This document shows positions 1 through 8,187 of a DNA stretch of 64,000 nt, piece by piece; the first letter of the stretch is position 1, and each line of letters begins with the position of its first letter. Source of the stretch: Leifsonia sp. 466MF (lineage in GTDB: Bacteria; Actinomycetota; Actinomycetes; Actinomycetales; Microbacteriaceae). The translations under genes were made by a program, and so were the position numbers. The stretch spans positions 186,001-250,000 of the forward strand of contig NZ_LT629696.1 of assembly GCF_900100265.1 (NCBI RefSeq), written 5' to 3'. The notes under the pieces are model-generated. The model saw only the letters and a list, made by a program, of their open reading frames with translations, did no database searches and was not told where the DNA came from.

Positions 1-109
1 GGAGGCGGGCATCGAGGCGCCTGCGGTGCGGCATCCCGCGCAGGGCGGAGCGCGGATGTTCTCCGAGCAGCTGATCGCGCTCAACCGGGCTATGCTCGAC
101 GCCGGCTGA
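1..109 (+). CDS. C-terminal end of an unidentified protein (5' truncated)
   Basis: An open frame enters from the left edge in frame 2 and stops with TGA at 107-109, giving the last 35 residues of a protein that ends LIALNRAMLDAG. Codon use is high-GC and in keeping with its neighbours. The visible tail (an RHPAQGGARMF stretch followed by a helix) is too short for me to assign a family. It converges on the carbonic anhydrase-like gene, with 23 bases between the two stop codons and no clear terminator hairpin. Confidence 0.6.
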   Translation, partial: EAGIEAPAVRHPAQGGARMFSEQLIALNRAMLDAG

Positions 110-132
110 GCGCATCCCGCGAGGTCGACCGG

Positions 133-654
133 TCAGTCGAGCGCGACGGCCTCGCGGTGCTGCCGCGTCTTCTCCAGGTACACCGCGGCGTTCTGCGCGA
201 TGCCGCGCAGTTCGTCGTCGGTCAGCTCGCGGCGGACCTTCGCCGGAACCCCGGCAACGAGCGATCGCGGCGGGATGTCGGCGCCCTGCGTGACGACGGC
301 TCCGGCGGCGACGAGCGATCCGGTCCCGATGCGGGCGCCGTTGAGGATGGTCGCGCTCATGCCGATGAGCACGTCGTCCTCGATCGTGCAGCCGTGGAGG
401 ACGGCGTTGTGGCCGACGGAGACGCGCTCGCCGACGGTGAGCGGGAAGGCCGGGTCGACGTGCGCGGAGACGTTGTCCTGGAGGTTCGAATCACGTCCGA
501 TGACGATCGGCGCGTTGTCGGCACGCACGACCGCGCCGTACCAGACGCTCGCTCCGGGATGCAGCGTGACGTCGCCGACGACGTGCGCGCCGGGCGCCAC
601 CCAGGCGTCCTCGGCGACCTGGGGCGAGCCTCCGTCGGGGAGGGCGAAGAGCAT
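133..654 (-). CDS. Gamma-carbonic anhydrase family protein (left-handed beta-helix)
   Basis: A 173-residue protein of the gamma-carbonic anhydrase/PaaY/YrdA-like hexapeptide-repeat family, the usual length for this group. Repeating turns of the beta-helix are seen in the middle (ASVWYGAVVRAD, IVIGRDSNLQDN, and later GSLVAAGAVVTQG). The RADNAPI turn and the HVD and VGHNAVLHGC stretches supply the conserved Arg, Gln/Asp and the metal-binding histidines (H in HVD, H in GHN, H in LHGC). This suggests a zinc or iron site and possible carbonic anhydrase activity, though many members act on unknown substrates. The start at 654 is chosen because AAGGAGA precedes its ATG; an upstream in-frame start would reach into the padR promoter. 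It is divergent from padR. Confidence 0.85.
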   Translation of the reverse strand: MLFALPDGGSPQVAEDAWVAPGAHVVGDVTLHPGASVWYGAVVRADNAPIVIGRDSNLQDNVSAHVDPAFPLTVGERVSVGHNAVLHGCTIEDDVLIGMSATILNGARIGTGSLVAAGAVVTQGADIPPRSLVAGVPAKVRRELTDDELRGIAQNAAVYLEKTRQHREAVALD

Positions 655-687
655 GGGATCTCCTTCCGTCCGTCGGGACCACGGTAC

Positions 688-728
688 TTGACGCGTATTC
701 ACCCATGCCGTATATTCCAAGTGGAATA
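688..728 (+). promoter_or_regulatory. padR-MFS promoter with overlapping palindromic operator
   Basis: TTGACG (688-693), a 17-bp spacer and TATATT (711-716) form a good sigma-70 promoter reading towards padR. A perfect inverted repeat, TATTCCA-AG-TGGAATA (713-728), covers the -10 hexamer and the expected transcription start. This is the arrangement expected for self-repression by the PadR protein encoded just downstream. Assignment to PadR is inference from position. Confidence 0.7.
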
Positions 729-751
729 ATCAACCGAACAACATTGAGAGC

Positions 752-1330
752 ATGTCCGAACCTCGCACCCTCACCCCCCTCGCCGTCGCCGCGCTCGCGC
801 TGCTGGCCGAGGGCCCGTCGCATCCGTACGAGATGTACCAGACGCTCATGCAGCGTTCGGAGGACCGGCTGGTCAAGGTGCGGCCCGGCTCGCTCTACCA
901 CACCGTCGATCGGATGGAGGCGCACGGTTTCGTGCGCGCCACCGGCACCGAGCGCGAAGGCAACCGGCCGGAGCGCACCACCTACGAGATCACCGACGCG
1001 GGCACCCGCGCGCTGGGGGAGCGCATCACCGAGATCATCGGAACGCCCACCAACGAGTACCCGGAGTTCCCGCTCGGCCTCGGCGAGGCGCACAACCTCC
1101 CCATCGAGACCGTGATCGCGCTGCTCCGCAAGCGCGTGGCCTTGATCCGGGCCGACACCGGGGTGCTGGATGGCGCTATCGCCGACCTGACGCAGCGCGG
1201 GGTGCCGGCCAAGTACTGGCTGGACGTCCGCTACCAGCGGGCGATCACCGCCACAGAGGCGGACGTGCTCGAAACCCTGATCGCAGACCTCCAATCGGGC
1301 GCCGTCTCGTGGTCCGAAGAAAAGCATTGA
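752..1330 (+). CDS. PadR family transcriptional regulator
   Basis: A 192-residue protein with an N-terminal winged helix of the PadR type (about residues 8-85: LTPLAVAALALLAEGPSHPYEMYQ..., RPGSLYHTVDRMEAHGFV, and the wing TTYEITDAG). A helical C-terminal part follows, of the kind that mediates dimerisation in PadR-s1/Vir-like members. PadR proteins usually repress an adjacent gene and release DNA on binding a ligand. The MFS transporter follows after 10 bp, so the two genes form an operon. The palindrome at 713-728 on its promoter is the likely operator. Confidence 0.92.
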   Translation: MSEPRTLTPLAVAALALLAEGPSHPYEMYQTLMQRSEDRLVKVRPGSLYHTVDRMEAHGFVRATGTEREGNRPERTTYEITDAGTRALGERITEIIGTPTNEYPEFPLGLGEAHNLPIETVIALLRKRVALIRADTGVLDGAIADLTQRGVPAKYWLDVRYQRAITATEADVLETLIADLQSGAVSWSEEKH

Positions 1331-1340
1331 GAGAAGACTC

Positions 1341-3062
1341 ATGGAACGTCAACTGAAGCCGTGGCCCGCCCTCTGGGCGCTCGTCATCGGGTTCTTCATG
1401 ATCCTGATCGACACCACCATCGTGTCGGTCGCGAACCCGTCGATCATGGAGGGCCTGAAACTCGGCACCGATTACAACGCCGTCATCTGGGTGACGAGCG
1501 CGTACCTGCTCGCCTACGCGGTGCCGCTGCTCATCACCGGCCGCCTCGGCGACCGGTTCGGCCCGAAGAACCTCTACCTGATCGGCCTGGTGGTGTTCAC
1601 CCTGGCGTCCGCCTGGTGCGGTTTCGCCGGATCCATCGGCTTCCTGATCGCCGCGCGCGTGGTCCAGGGCCTGGGCGCCGCGCTGATGACGCCGCAGACG
1701 ATGGCGGTCATCACCCGCATCTTCCCGCCGGAGCGCCGCGGCGCCGCCATGGGTCTGTGGGGCGCCGTCGCCGGCGTCGCCACCCTGATCGGCCCGCTGC
1801 TCGGCGGCGTGCTCGTCGACAGCCTGGGATGGGAGTGGATCTTCTTCATCAACGTCCCCGTCGGCATCGTGGCGTTCATCCTCGCGATGCGTCTCGTGCC
1901 GAAGCTCCCGACGCACTCGCACAGCTTCGACGTGCTCGGCGTCATCCTCTCCGGCGTCGGCATGTTCCTGCTCGTCTTCGGCATCCAGGAGGGCAGCACC
2001 TACGACTGGGGCGTCATCTGGGGCCCGATCTCGGTGTGGGGTCTGATCATCGCCGGCATCGTCGTGCTCGCCGCCTTCGTCGTCTGGCAGGCCTTCAACA
2101 AGAAGGAGCCGCTGCTCCCGCTGCCGCTGTTCCGCGACCGCAACTTCTCGCTGTCGAACGGCGCCATCACGACCGTCGGCTTCGCCGTGACCTGTATGGC
2201 GCTGCCGCTGGTGTTCTACTTCCAGACCGTGCGCGGCCTGACGCCGACCGAGTCGGCTCTGATGCTGGCGCCGACGGCCGTCTTCTCGGGCGTGCTCGCG
2301 CCGTTCGTCGGCCGGCTCATCGACAAGGTGAACCCGCGTAACATCGCCACCCCGGCGCTCGTGCTGTTCGCGTTCGCCCTCTTCCTCTACTCGCGGATGC
2401 TGTCGCCGGACGTCAACATCTTCCTGCTCCTCATCCCGAGCGCCCTGATGGGCATCGCGATGTCGGGCGTCTGGGGACCGATCTCCACCACGGCGACGCG
2501 CAACCTGCCGATGAACCAGGCGGGCGCCGGCTCCGGCGTGTTCAACACCACCCGTCAGATCGGCGCGGTGCTGGGCAGCGCATCCATCGCCGCCCTGATC
2601 GAGGGACGCCTCGCCGTCGACCTGCCGAAGATGCCCGGCGGCGCGAACGCCAGCGAGGCGGCCGCGGGGACGGAGCTGCCGCAGGTGCTGCACGCGGGCT
2701 TCACCCAGGCGATGTCGGAGGCCCTGCTGCTTCCGGCGGCCGTCGCCTTCCTCGGTGCGCTCGTCGTCGTCTGGTGGGAGCGGCCGAAGCCGCCCGCGTG
2801 GGCGCGTCAGGCCGGCGGTGCCGGTGCGGGAGCCGGTGCTGGTGCCGCAGCTGCCGGTGCCCCGGCCGCCGAGGGTGCACCGGTCGCCGCGGGTGCGACG
2901 GTCGAGTCCGCCGATGCCGCCACGCACGGCGCCCACGCCGCCCCGGTCCCGGTGGATGCGACACCGCACGGTGCGCACGCCGCTCCGGTGCCGCCCGCGA
3001 CGGACCTCGCCCCCGGCGACGAGCCGCCGCACGGCCTCCACGCCGCGCCCGTCACGGACTGA
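1341..3062 (+). CDS. DHA2-family (14-TM) MFS multidrug efflux transporter
   Basis: A 573-residue drug:H+ antiporter of the EmrB/QacA type. The N-terminus shows the motif D1 form (FFMILIDTTIVSVANPSI, about residues 20-37), motif A (GRLGDRFGPKNLYLIG), motif B/C-like stretches (RVVQGLGAALMTPQTMAVI; GPLLGGVLVDSLGWEWIFFINVPVG) and about 14 membrane segments to residue ~480. The last ~90 residues are not membrane but a soluble Gly/Ala tail with three HG(A/L)HAAPV copies, unusual for the family. It is co-transcribed with the PadR gene and is presumably its regulated target. The substrate cannot be read from sequence. Confidence 0.92.
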   Translation: MERQLKPWPALWALVIGFFMILIDTTIVSVANPSIMEGLKLGTDYNAVIWVTSAYLLAYAVPLLITGRLGDRFGPKNLYLIGLVVFTLASAWCGFAGSIGFLIAARVVQGLGAALMTPQTMAVITRIFPPERRGAAMGLWGAVAGVATLIGPLLGGVLVDSLGWEWIFFINVPVGIVAFILAMRLVPKLPTHSHSFDVLGVILSGVGMFLLVFGIQEGSTYDWGVIWGPISVWGLIIAGIVVLAAFVVWQAFNKKEPLLPLPLFRDRNFSLSNGAITTVGFAVTCMALPLVFYFQTVRGLTPTESALMLAPTAVFSGVLAPFVGRLIDKVNPRNIATPALVLFAFALFLYSRMLSPDVNIFLLLIPSALMGIAMSGVWGPISTTATRNLPMNQAGAGSGVFNTTRQIGAVLGSASIAALIEGRLAVDLPKMPGGANASEAAAGTELPQVLHAGFTQAMSEALLLPAAVAFLGALVVVWWERPKPPAWARQAGGAGAGAGAGAAAAGAPAAEGAPVAAGATVESADAATHGAHAAPVPVDATPHGAHAAPVPPATDLAPGDEPPHGLHAAPVTD

Positions 3063-3077
3063 CGCCGACCGACACGA

Positions 3078-3122
3078 AAAGGGAGGAGGTCGCAGCCACT
3101 CCGGCTGCGACCTCCTCCCTTT
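3078..3122. terminator. Strong bidirectional hairpin terminator
   Basis: A 20-bp perfect stem (3078-3097 with 3103-3122) around the loop ACTCC. The stem starts with AAA and ends with TTT, so it can terminate both the MFS gene and the convergent VOC gene. Confidence 0.9.
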
Positions 3123-3140
3123 CGCGTTCTTTTCGGCCGC

Positions 3141-4046
3141 TCAGGCCGAGATCTCCTCCGCTTCCGTCACCACACGGACCGCGTTCGACCACGGATCGTC
3201 GAAGCCGAGCGACCGGCCGTCGTCGCGGGTCTGCACGCCGTAGTGCCGCATCCGCTCGGCCAGGGCGCCGACATCGTCGGACGACGGCAGCTTCAGCTGC
3301 ACCTCGCCGAGGCCCAGGGCGAGCCGGCGGCGCCCGGCGCCGCGGCTGTTCCACGTGTTCATGGCCATGTGGTGGTGGTAGCCCCCGGCGCTGACGAACA
3401 GGGCCGATCCGCCGAGGGATGCGGTGGCCTCGAACCCGAGCCGGTCGACGTAGAACTCGCGGGCCGTCGCGACGTCTCCGACCGAGAGGTGCACATGACC
3501 GACGGAGGCATCGCCGAACACCGGCGTCCCGTTCGAGGCGGTGGCCGCCTCCGCGAGCGCGACGCCGCGCTCCGTCAGGTGCTCGTTGAGGAAGGCGTTC
3601 GGATCGAGGTACAGCGTGTCCATCTCGACCTGGCCGTGCGTCCAGCTCCACAGCGAGCGGTCGCGGTCCCAGTACAGCTCGACGCCGTTCCCCTCCGGGT
3701 CGGTGAAGTAGAACGCGGTGCTGACCAGGTGGTCGGCGCTGCCGGTGAAGGTGCCCGGTGCGCGGCGGGCGACCGAGTACACGGCGGCGGCCAGCGTCTC
3801 GGGGGTGTCGAACACGATCGCGGTGTGGAACAGCCCGGCCTCGCCGGGGCCGGCGTGCTTCAGTTCGGGTGCGTGCTCGAGCACGACCGCGGGTGTCGCT
3901 CCGCGCCCGAGGACCACGCGGCCGCCCTCGGCGGCGAGGACGCTCAGGGTGACGGCGTCACGGTAGTACGCGGTCATCCGGTCGAGGTCGGCGACGCGGA
4001 GGGTCACCGCGCCCATCGCGGAGTCGGCGGGGAGGAGTTCGGTCAT
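3141..4046 (-). CDS. VOC family protein (two-module glyoxalase/extradiol dioxygenase-like, CatE type)
   Basis: A 301-residue protein with two vicinal-oxygen-chelate halves. The first begins MGAVTLRVADLDRMTAYYRDAVTLSV; the second begins VGHVHLSVGDVATAREFYVDRLGFE. Metal-ligand candidates are the His of the VGHVHLSV strand, His in GYHHHMAMNTW and Glu in NGVELYWDRD, matching the CatE/catechol-2,3-dioxygenase group of Firmicutes and actinobacteria. The substrate is unknown. The ATG at 4046 is chosen over an upstream GTG at 4070 because conserved residues begin there; neither has a strong ribosome site. It lies 63 bp downstream of the RraA-like gene and may share its transcript. Confidence 0.82.
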   Translation of the reverse strand: MTELLPADSAMGAVTLRVADLDRMTAYYRDAVTLSVLAAEGGRVVLGRGATPAVVLEHAPELKHAGPGEAGLFHTAIVFDTPETLAAAVYSVARRAPGTFTGSADHLVSTAFYFTDPEGNGVELYWDRDRSLWSWTHGQVEMDTLYLDPNAFLNEHLTERGVALAEAATASNGTPVFGDASVGHVHLSVGDVATAREFYVDRLGFEATASLGGSALFVSAGGYHHHMAMNTWNSRGAGRRRLALGLGEVQLKLPSSDDVGALAERMRHYGVQTRDDGRSLGFDDPWSNAVRVVTEAEEISA

Positions 4047-4109
4047 GGTGAGGACAACGCCCCAGGTCACCGGGGTATTTCTCGCGTTCGCCGAGAGCGG
4101 TTCTGAGCG

Positions 4110-4808
4110 TCAGGTCTCGATCGCTCCGCCGGTCTCGGCGAGGTACCGGCGCAGGGTCAGGCCCGGGTCGTCGGCCTGCATCCGGCGGTAGCGCGCGAAG
4201 TCGAGCTGTTCGCGCAGCGACGCGCCAGAACGCATCCGCTCGGCCTGCGCCCCCTCGACCGATTGGATGCGCGCCGCCTCGGTGAAGAGCACGTCGCGGT
4301 CCGCGGCGCCGATCACGAGCACTCCGTCGTCGTCGGCCACGATCCAGTGCTCTGGCGTCACCGTCACCCCGTCGAGGAACGCCGACCGCATCGCGGAACC
4401 GGCCGGCGGCACGCGGCGAGGACCGAAGGGATGTGCACCACGGCTGAACACGGGCAGCCCGATCTCGCGCAGCTGGGCGGTGTCGCGGTGACGTCCCCAG
4501 ATGACCGCGCCGGACATCCCGGCGGTCGCCGCCTCTAACAGCATCAGGTCGCCGACGCACGCCTCGTCGTCGCGGCCACCGTTGTCCACGACGAGCACGG
4601 CGCCCGGGGGAGCGTCGTCGATCGTCTCCAGCAGCACGTCGACGCTGCCCAGATGTGTCACGGGAGCGGCGGGACCGGCGAAGGGGCGGCCGGGGAGCAG
4701 AGCGACGAGGTCGACGGGAGCCGTCCCGACGGCGATGCCGAGACGTACGGCGGCGTCGGCGATCGCGGCGGTCGCGGGAGGCGCGGAGGAGGGGGCTGCA
4801 GCATCCAT
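4110..4808 (-). CDS. RraA-like family protein (HMG/CHA-type aldolase or RraA homologue)
   Basis: A 232-residue member of the RraA/4-hydroxy-4-methyl-2-oxoglutarate aldolase family. The core shows PGAVLVVDNGGRDDEACVGDLM (the GG...D..A..G block around the active site), AVIWGRHRDTAQLREIGLPVFSRG (G.xRD and lxxPVF motifs) and WIVADDDGVLVI (the D-DGV strand). In true aldolases the RD pair binds pyruvate and divalent metal. Many members have no known substrate, and I cannot choose between catabolic aldolase and regulator. The ATG lies 8 nt after a TATAGC hexamer (4817-4822, minus strand), so the message may be leaderless. Confidence 0.8.
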   Translation of the reverse strand: MDAAAPSSAPPATAAIADAAVRLGIAVGTAPVDLVALLPGRPFAGPAAPVTHLGSVDVLLETIDDAPPGAVLVVDNGGRDDEACVGDLMLLEAATAGMSGAVIWGRHRDTAQLREIGLPVFSRGAHPFGPRRVPPAGSAMRSAFLDGVTVTPEHWIVADDDGVLVIGAADRDVLFTEAARIQSVEGAQAERMRSGASLREQLDFARYRRMQADDPGLTLRRYLAETGGAIET

Positions 4809-4827
4809 GTCGCGACGCTATACCGCG

Positions 4828-4864
4828 GGGCATGCGCGGTCGGGCATGCGCGGTCGGGAATGCG
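4828..4864. repeat. Short tandem repeat (14-bp unit, about 2.6 copies)
   Basis: The unit GGGCATGCGCGGTC occurs at 4828-4841 and 4842-4855, followed by GGGAATGCG. It sits between the start of the RraA-like gene and the end of purC. It contains GCATGC palindromes; no function is evident. Confidence 0.6.
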
Positions 4865-4894
4865 AGCGTCCGAGCCGACAGGCGGCGGTGCGTC

Positions 4895-5797
4895 CTACTC
4901 GCCGGTGAGCCGCTCCAGAAGCTCGCGGTAGCGCGCGGCCGTCCGCTCGACGATGTCGGCAGGGAGTTCCGGCGGCGTGCCCGTCTTGTCCCAGTTCGCG
5001 GCCAGCCAGTCGCGCACGATCTGCTTGTCGAAACTGGCCATCCGCTCCTCCGCCGTGGTCCCGGTCGCATACGCGGAGGCATCCCAGTAACGGCTGGAGT
5101 CGCTGGTCAGCACCTCATCGGCGAGCGTGATCTCGCCGGTCGTGCGATCGGCGCCGAACTCGAACTTGGTGTCGGCGATGATGATGCCGCGCGCCTCGGC
5201 GATCGCGGCACCGCGCGCGTACACGTGCAGGGAGAGGCGCCGAAGCTCCTCCGCGACCTCCGGCCCGACCAGCTCGACCGTGCGCTCGAAGCTGATGTTC
5301 TCGTCGTGCTGCCCGATCGGCGCCTTCCAGGCGGGCGTGTAGAGCGGCTCCGGCAGCCGGTCGCCGTTCTGCAGGCCCGACGGCAGCGGGATGCCGCACA
5401 CGCTCTGCGACGCGCGGTACTCCGCCCAGCCGCTTCCGGTGAGGTAGCCGCGGACGACGCACTCGATCGGGAACATGTCGAGCGGCTTCACCAGCATCGA
5501 GCGGCCGGCGACCTCGGCCGGAATGCGCTCGACGACGGTGTCGCCGACGAGCGTGTGATCGGGGATGAGGTGGTTCGGCACGTCATCCAGCTGGTCGAAC
5601 CACCACAGGCTCAGCGTCGTCAACAGCTCGCCCTTGGCCGGGATGCCGGGCTCCAACACGTGGTCGAACGCGCTCACGCGGTCGCTCGCGACGACGAGCA
5701 CGCTGTCCGTGTCGGCGAGGCTGGATGCGCCCTCCGGCACGTACAGGTCGCGCACCTTGCCTGAGTAGACGTGGACCCATCCCGGAAGTTCGCTCAC
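4895..5797 (-). CDS. purC: Phosphoribosylaminoimidazole-succinocarboxamide synthase (SAICAR synthase)
   Basis: A 300-residue SAICAR synthetase, which joins aspartate to CAIR with ATP in step 8 of IMP synthesis. It has the N-terminal glycine-rich GKVRDLY loop (VYSGKVRDLYVPEG), the SAICAR signatures MFPIECVVRGYLTGSGW and IADTKFEFG, and DEVLTSDSSRYWDASAY near the end. Length fits the longer class found in actinobacteria and yeast. The GTG start is 6 nt after a TACGAT hexamer (5804-5809, minus strand), the same arrangement as purM, so translation is probably leaderless. It is not in an operon with the other pur genes of the window. Confidence 0.97.
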   Translation of the reverse strand: MSELPGWVHVYSGKVRDLYVPEGASSLADTDSVLVVASDRVSAFDHVLEPGIPAKGELLTTLSLWWFDQLDDVPNHLIPDHTLVGDTVVERIPAEVAGRSMLVKPLDMFPIECVVRGYLTGSGWAEYRASQSVCGIPLPSGLQNGDRLPEPLYTPAWKAPIGQHDENISFERTVELVGPEVAEELRRLSLHVYARGAAIAEARGIIIADTKFEFGADRTTGEITLADEVLTSDSSRYWDASAYATGTTAEERMASFDKQIVRDWLAANWDKTGTPPELPADIVERTAARYRELLERLTGE

Positions 5798-5847
5798 CCG
5801 TCCATCGTAGAGCGAGCGGCGAACCTCCCGGGCTGGTCGTCAGGCCG

Positions 5848-6207
5848 CTACGTCAGCAGCTTGGCCTTGGCGGCCGAGAACTCCTCGTCGGTGAGCACGC
5901 CCTGCGTGTGGAGCGTGGCCAGCTGCTGCAGCCGCGTCATCAGGTCGTCGGCCGGAGCCGCCTGCTGCTGCGCCGCCGCCTGCTGGGCGGCGGCCTGCTG
6001 GGCGGCCGCCTCCTGCTGCGCCTGCGCCTCCTGGGCCTGCTGCGCCGCCTGCTGCTGCTCGTACTGCTCCTGCTCGTACTGGTTCTGGTACTTCTGCTGC
6101 TGGTGGTGCTGGACACCGCCGGCCACCGCCGTGGCGGTGCCCGCGACGACCGCTGTGCGCGCCGCCATCCCGATCAGTCCCGGGCGTCCCATTCGTCTCA
6201 ATGGCAT
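5848..6207 (-). CDS. SHOCT-domain protein with Gln/Ala-rich helical region
   Basis: A 119-residue protein. A short hydrophobic segment near the N-terminus (GMAARTAVVAGTATAVAGGV) is followed by about 50 residues that are almost only Q, A, E and Y, predicted to be one long helix or coiled coil. The C-terminal 30 residues are a SHOCT domain (DLMTRLQQLATLHTQGVLTDEEFSAAKAKLL). SHOCT is a short C-terminal oligomerisation module. It lies 10 bp downstream of the DUF6325 gene, so the two are an operon. Function is unknown; a role at the membrane is inferred. Confidence 0.8.
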   Translation of the reverse strand: MPLRRMGRPGLIGMAARTAVVAGTATAVAGGVQHHQQQKYQNQYEQEQYEQQQAAQQAQEAQAQQEAAAQQAAAQQAAAQQQAAPADDLMTRLQQLATLHTQGVLTDEEFSAAKAKLLT

Positions 6208-6217
6208 GGTGTTCTCC

Positions 6218-6664
6218 TCAGCCTTCCGTGGTTTCGAGCTCGTCGTAGGCGTCGGCCGCGACCGCGTTGAGCACCGGCGCGGGGATGCGCTCGCTGTGCA
6301 GCACGACGCCGCCCGACTGGAAGAACCGGCTCGCCAGGTCCTTCGCCCAGAGGTGCTCGATCACGAGGATCGCCCCCGTGGATCCGGGCTCCAGGAGTTC
6401 GGCGATCTGCTGAACGTCCTCGTCCCCGGCGAGCCCGGTGGCGTCGAGCGTGATGTCGGTCATCCCGATCTCGTCGCCGATCTCCTCCAGCTCGATGATG
6501 TCGACGCTGCCGTCGTCGTGGCGTTCGACGAAGACCAGGTCGAGCAGTCGCACCGTGCCGTTCTCGACCAGGTCGAGGATCGCTTCGACGACGCCCGCAG
6601 ACGGTCGATCGGTGTCGAACTGGGCGACCATGAACTCCGCCGGACCGTACTCGAATTCGGCCAT
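6218..6664 (-). CDS. DUF6325 family protein
   Basis: A 148-residue acidic protein starting MAEFEYGPAEFMVAQF, with two related alpha/beta halves (GVVEAILDLVENGTVRLLDLVFVERHDDGSV, then a second VLVIEHLWAKDLASRF). It fits the family annotated DUF6325 (formerly DUF1269-like, membrane-associated). These are often paired with SHOCT proteins, as here. The start at 6664 is preceded by AGAGGATGAA; the longer in-frame extension lacks a site. Function is unknown. Confidence 0.75.
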   Translation of the reverse strand: MAEFEYGPAEFMVAQFDTDRPSAGVVEAILDLVENGTVRLLDLVFVERHDDGSVDIIELEEIGDEIGMTDITLDATGLAGDEDVQQIAELLEPGSTGAILVIEHLWAKDLASRFFQSGGVVLHSERIPAPVLNAVAADAYDELETTEG

Positions 6665-6844
6665 TTCATCCTCTTCTCCGCGGCCCACCCCGCTGTCACG
6701 CGCACCATACTGCCGCGCGGAGAGGCCCGGCAATGCACCACTTCCGCGGATCGGGGAGTGGCGTAATGTGCCCGGTCACATTTCCTAGAATGGGGATGTC
6801 GATCGGAGCGGATGGCCGCCCGACGACCAACCGGGAGGACCTCG

Positions 6845-8089
6845 ATGGCCGAGAAGAACTGGGCGGGCAACTACGAGTACCAGGCCGAGCGCATCGCCCG
6901 GCCGGACACGATCGACGAACTGCGCGACCTGGTGCTGAGCGCCCCCGCGGTGCGCGCTCTCGGCAGCAGGCACTCCTTCAACGACCTCGCCGACACCCCC
7001 GGTCTGCTCATCAGCACGGCCGGCCTGCCCGGCGACATCCGCATCGACGAGGCTGCCCGCACGGTCACCGTCGGCGGCGGCGTCCGCTACGGCGACCTCG
7101 CGCGCGAGCTGCAGGAGGCGGGATGGGCGCTGCACAACCTCGCGTCCCTCCCGCACATCTCGGTCGCGGGCGCCATCGCGACGGCGACGCACGGTTCGGG
7201 CGACCGCAACGGCAACCTGTCCACCGCGGTGGCGGGCCTGCGCATCCTCACCGGTTCGGGCGACCTGGTCGAGCTGCGGCGCGGCGATGAGGGGTTCGAG
7301 GGAGCGGTCGTCGGTCTCGGCGCGCTCGGCGTCGTGACGGATGTGACCCTCGACATCCGGCCGACCTATGACGCGCGTCAGCGACTCTTCGGCGGTGTGC
7401 CGTGGGAGGCCGTGATCGATCGGTTCGACGAGGTCACCTCAGCGGCCTACAGCGTGAGCCTGTTCACGACGTGGGATGAGGAGGCGGTCTCGCTCGCCTG
7501 GCTGAAGGAGCTCGACGGGGTCGAGACGCTCATCGAGGACGACTTCTTCGGGGCGCCGGCGCTGACCGAGCCGCGGCACATGATCCAGACGATGGATGTG
7601 CGCAACACGACCGAGCAGCTCGGTGTGGTCGGGCCGTGGAGCGAGCGGCTGGCGCACTTCCGGTTCGAGTTCACGCCGTCGAACGGCGCGGAGATCCAGT
7701 CGGAGTACCTGGTGCCGCGCGCCCGTGCCGTCGAGGCGATCGAGGCCGTGCGTGCGCTGGCTCCGGTGGTGGCTCCGCTGCTGCAGATCTCGGAGATCCG
7801 CACGGTCGCCGCCGACGACCTGTGGCTGTCGAGCGCCTACCAGACAGACGCGGTCGGCCTGCACTTCACGTGGTTCCGCGACCAGGCGGGCGTGGAGGCG
7901 GTGCTCCCGCAGCTGGAGGCCGCCCTGCTTCCGCTCGGCGCGCGTCCGCACTGGGGCAAGCTGTACGTCGACCGCGACCGCGTCGTCCCGTCCCTCTACC
8001 CGCGCCTGGCCGACTTCGCGGCCCTCACGCAGCGCTTCGATCCCGCTGCGCGCTTCCGCAACCCGTTCCTCACGCGCCTCCTCCCCTAA
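6845..8089 (+). CDS. FAD-dependent alditol/xylitol oxidase (AldO-like)
   Basis: A 414-residue flavoprotein of the VAO/PCMH family, close in length and motifs to the Streptomyces alditol oxidase AldO. ALGSRHSFND holds His43, matching the histidine that binds FAD covalently in AldO. The loop LPHISVAGAIATATHGSGD binds the flavin pyrophosphate, and the C-terminus carries the ALO domain (HWGKLYVDRDRVVPSLYPRLADFAAL). Such enzymes oxidise polyols (xylitol, sorbitol) with O2 to give H2O2; substrate choice here is inferred. The start at 6845 follows GGGAGGACC. It is a single gene, divergent from the DUF6325 operon. Confidence 0.88.
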   Translation: MAEKNWAGNYEYQAERIARPDTIDELRDLVLSAPAVRALGSRHSFNDLADTPGLLISTAGLPGDIRIDEAARTVTVGGGVRYGDLARELQEAGWALHNLASLPHISVAGAIATATHGSGDRNGNLSTAVAGLRILTGSGDLVELRRGDEGFEGAVVGLGALGVVTDVTLDIRPTYDARQRLFGGVPWEAVIDRFDEVTSAAYSVSLFTTWDEEAVSLAWLKELDGVETLIEDDFFGAPALTEPRHMIQTMDVRNTTEQLGVVGPWSERLAHFRFEFTPSNGAEIQSEYLVPRARAVEAIEAVRALAPVVAPLLQISEIRTVAADDLWLSSAYQTDAVGLHFTWFRDQAGVEAVLPQLEAALLPLGARPHWGKLYVDRDRVVPSLYPRLADFAALTQRFDPAARFRNPFLTRLLP

Positions 8090-8103
8090 CCCCCACTGCC
8101 GGA

Positions 8104-8181
8104 CCCCCACCGTCGAGTCCGCACAAATTGCACAAGAATCGCCGCTGAGGCGTGCAGTTTTTGCGTACTCGACGGTGGGGG
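8104..8181. repeat. Long palindromic intergenic element (family copy A)
   Basis: The outer arms CCCCCACCGTCGAGT (8104-8118) and ACTCGACGGTGGGGG (8167-8181) are perfectly complementary, and the inner parts are partly so. It lies between convergent genes and abuts the purD stop codon. It shares its arm sequence with elements at 40696-40761 and 43608-43681. It can act as a bidirectional terminator and looks like a dispersed repeat. Confidence 0.85.
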
Positions 8182-8187
8182 GAGGGG

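Noticed and set aside
157..729. Long plus-strand open frames over the carbonic anhydrase-like gene
   Set aside because: They are high-GC shadow frames of the minus-strand gene, without conserved motifs or ribosome sites.
1245..3041. A 598-codon minus-strand frame opposite the MFS gene
   Set aside because: Composition is Arg/Asp/His-rich with no domain; the plus strand carries a complete 14-helix transporter.
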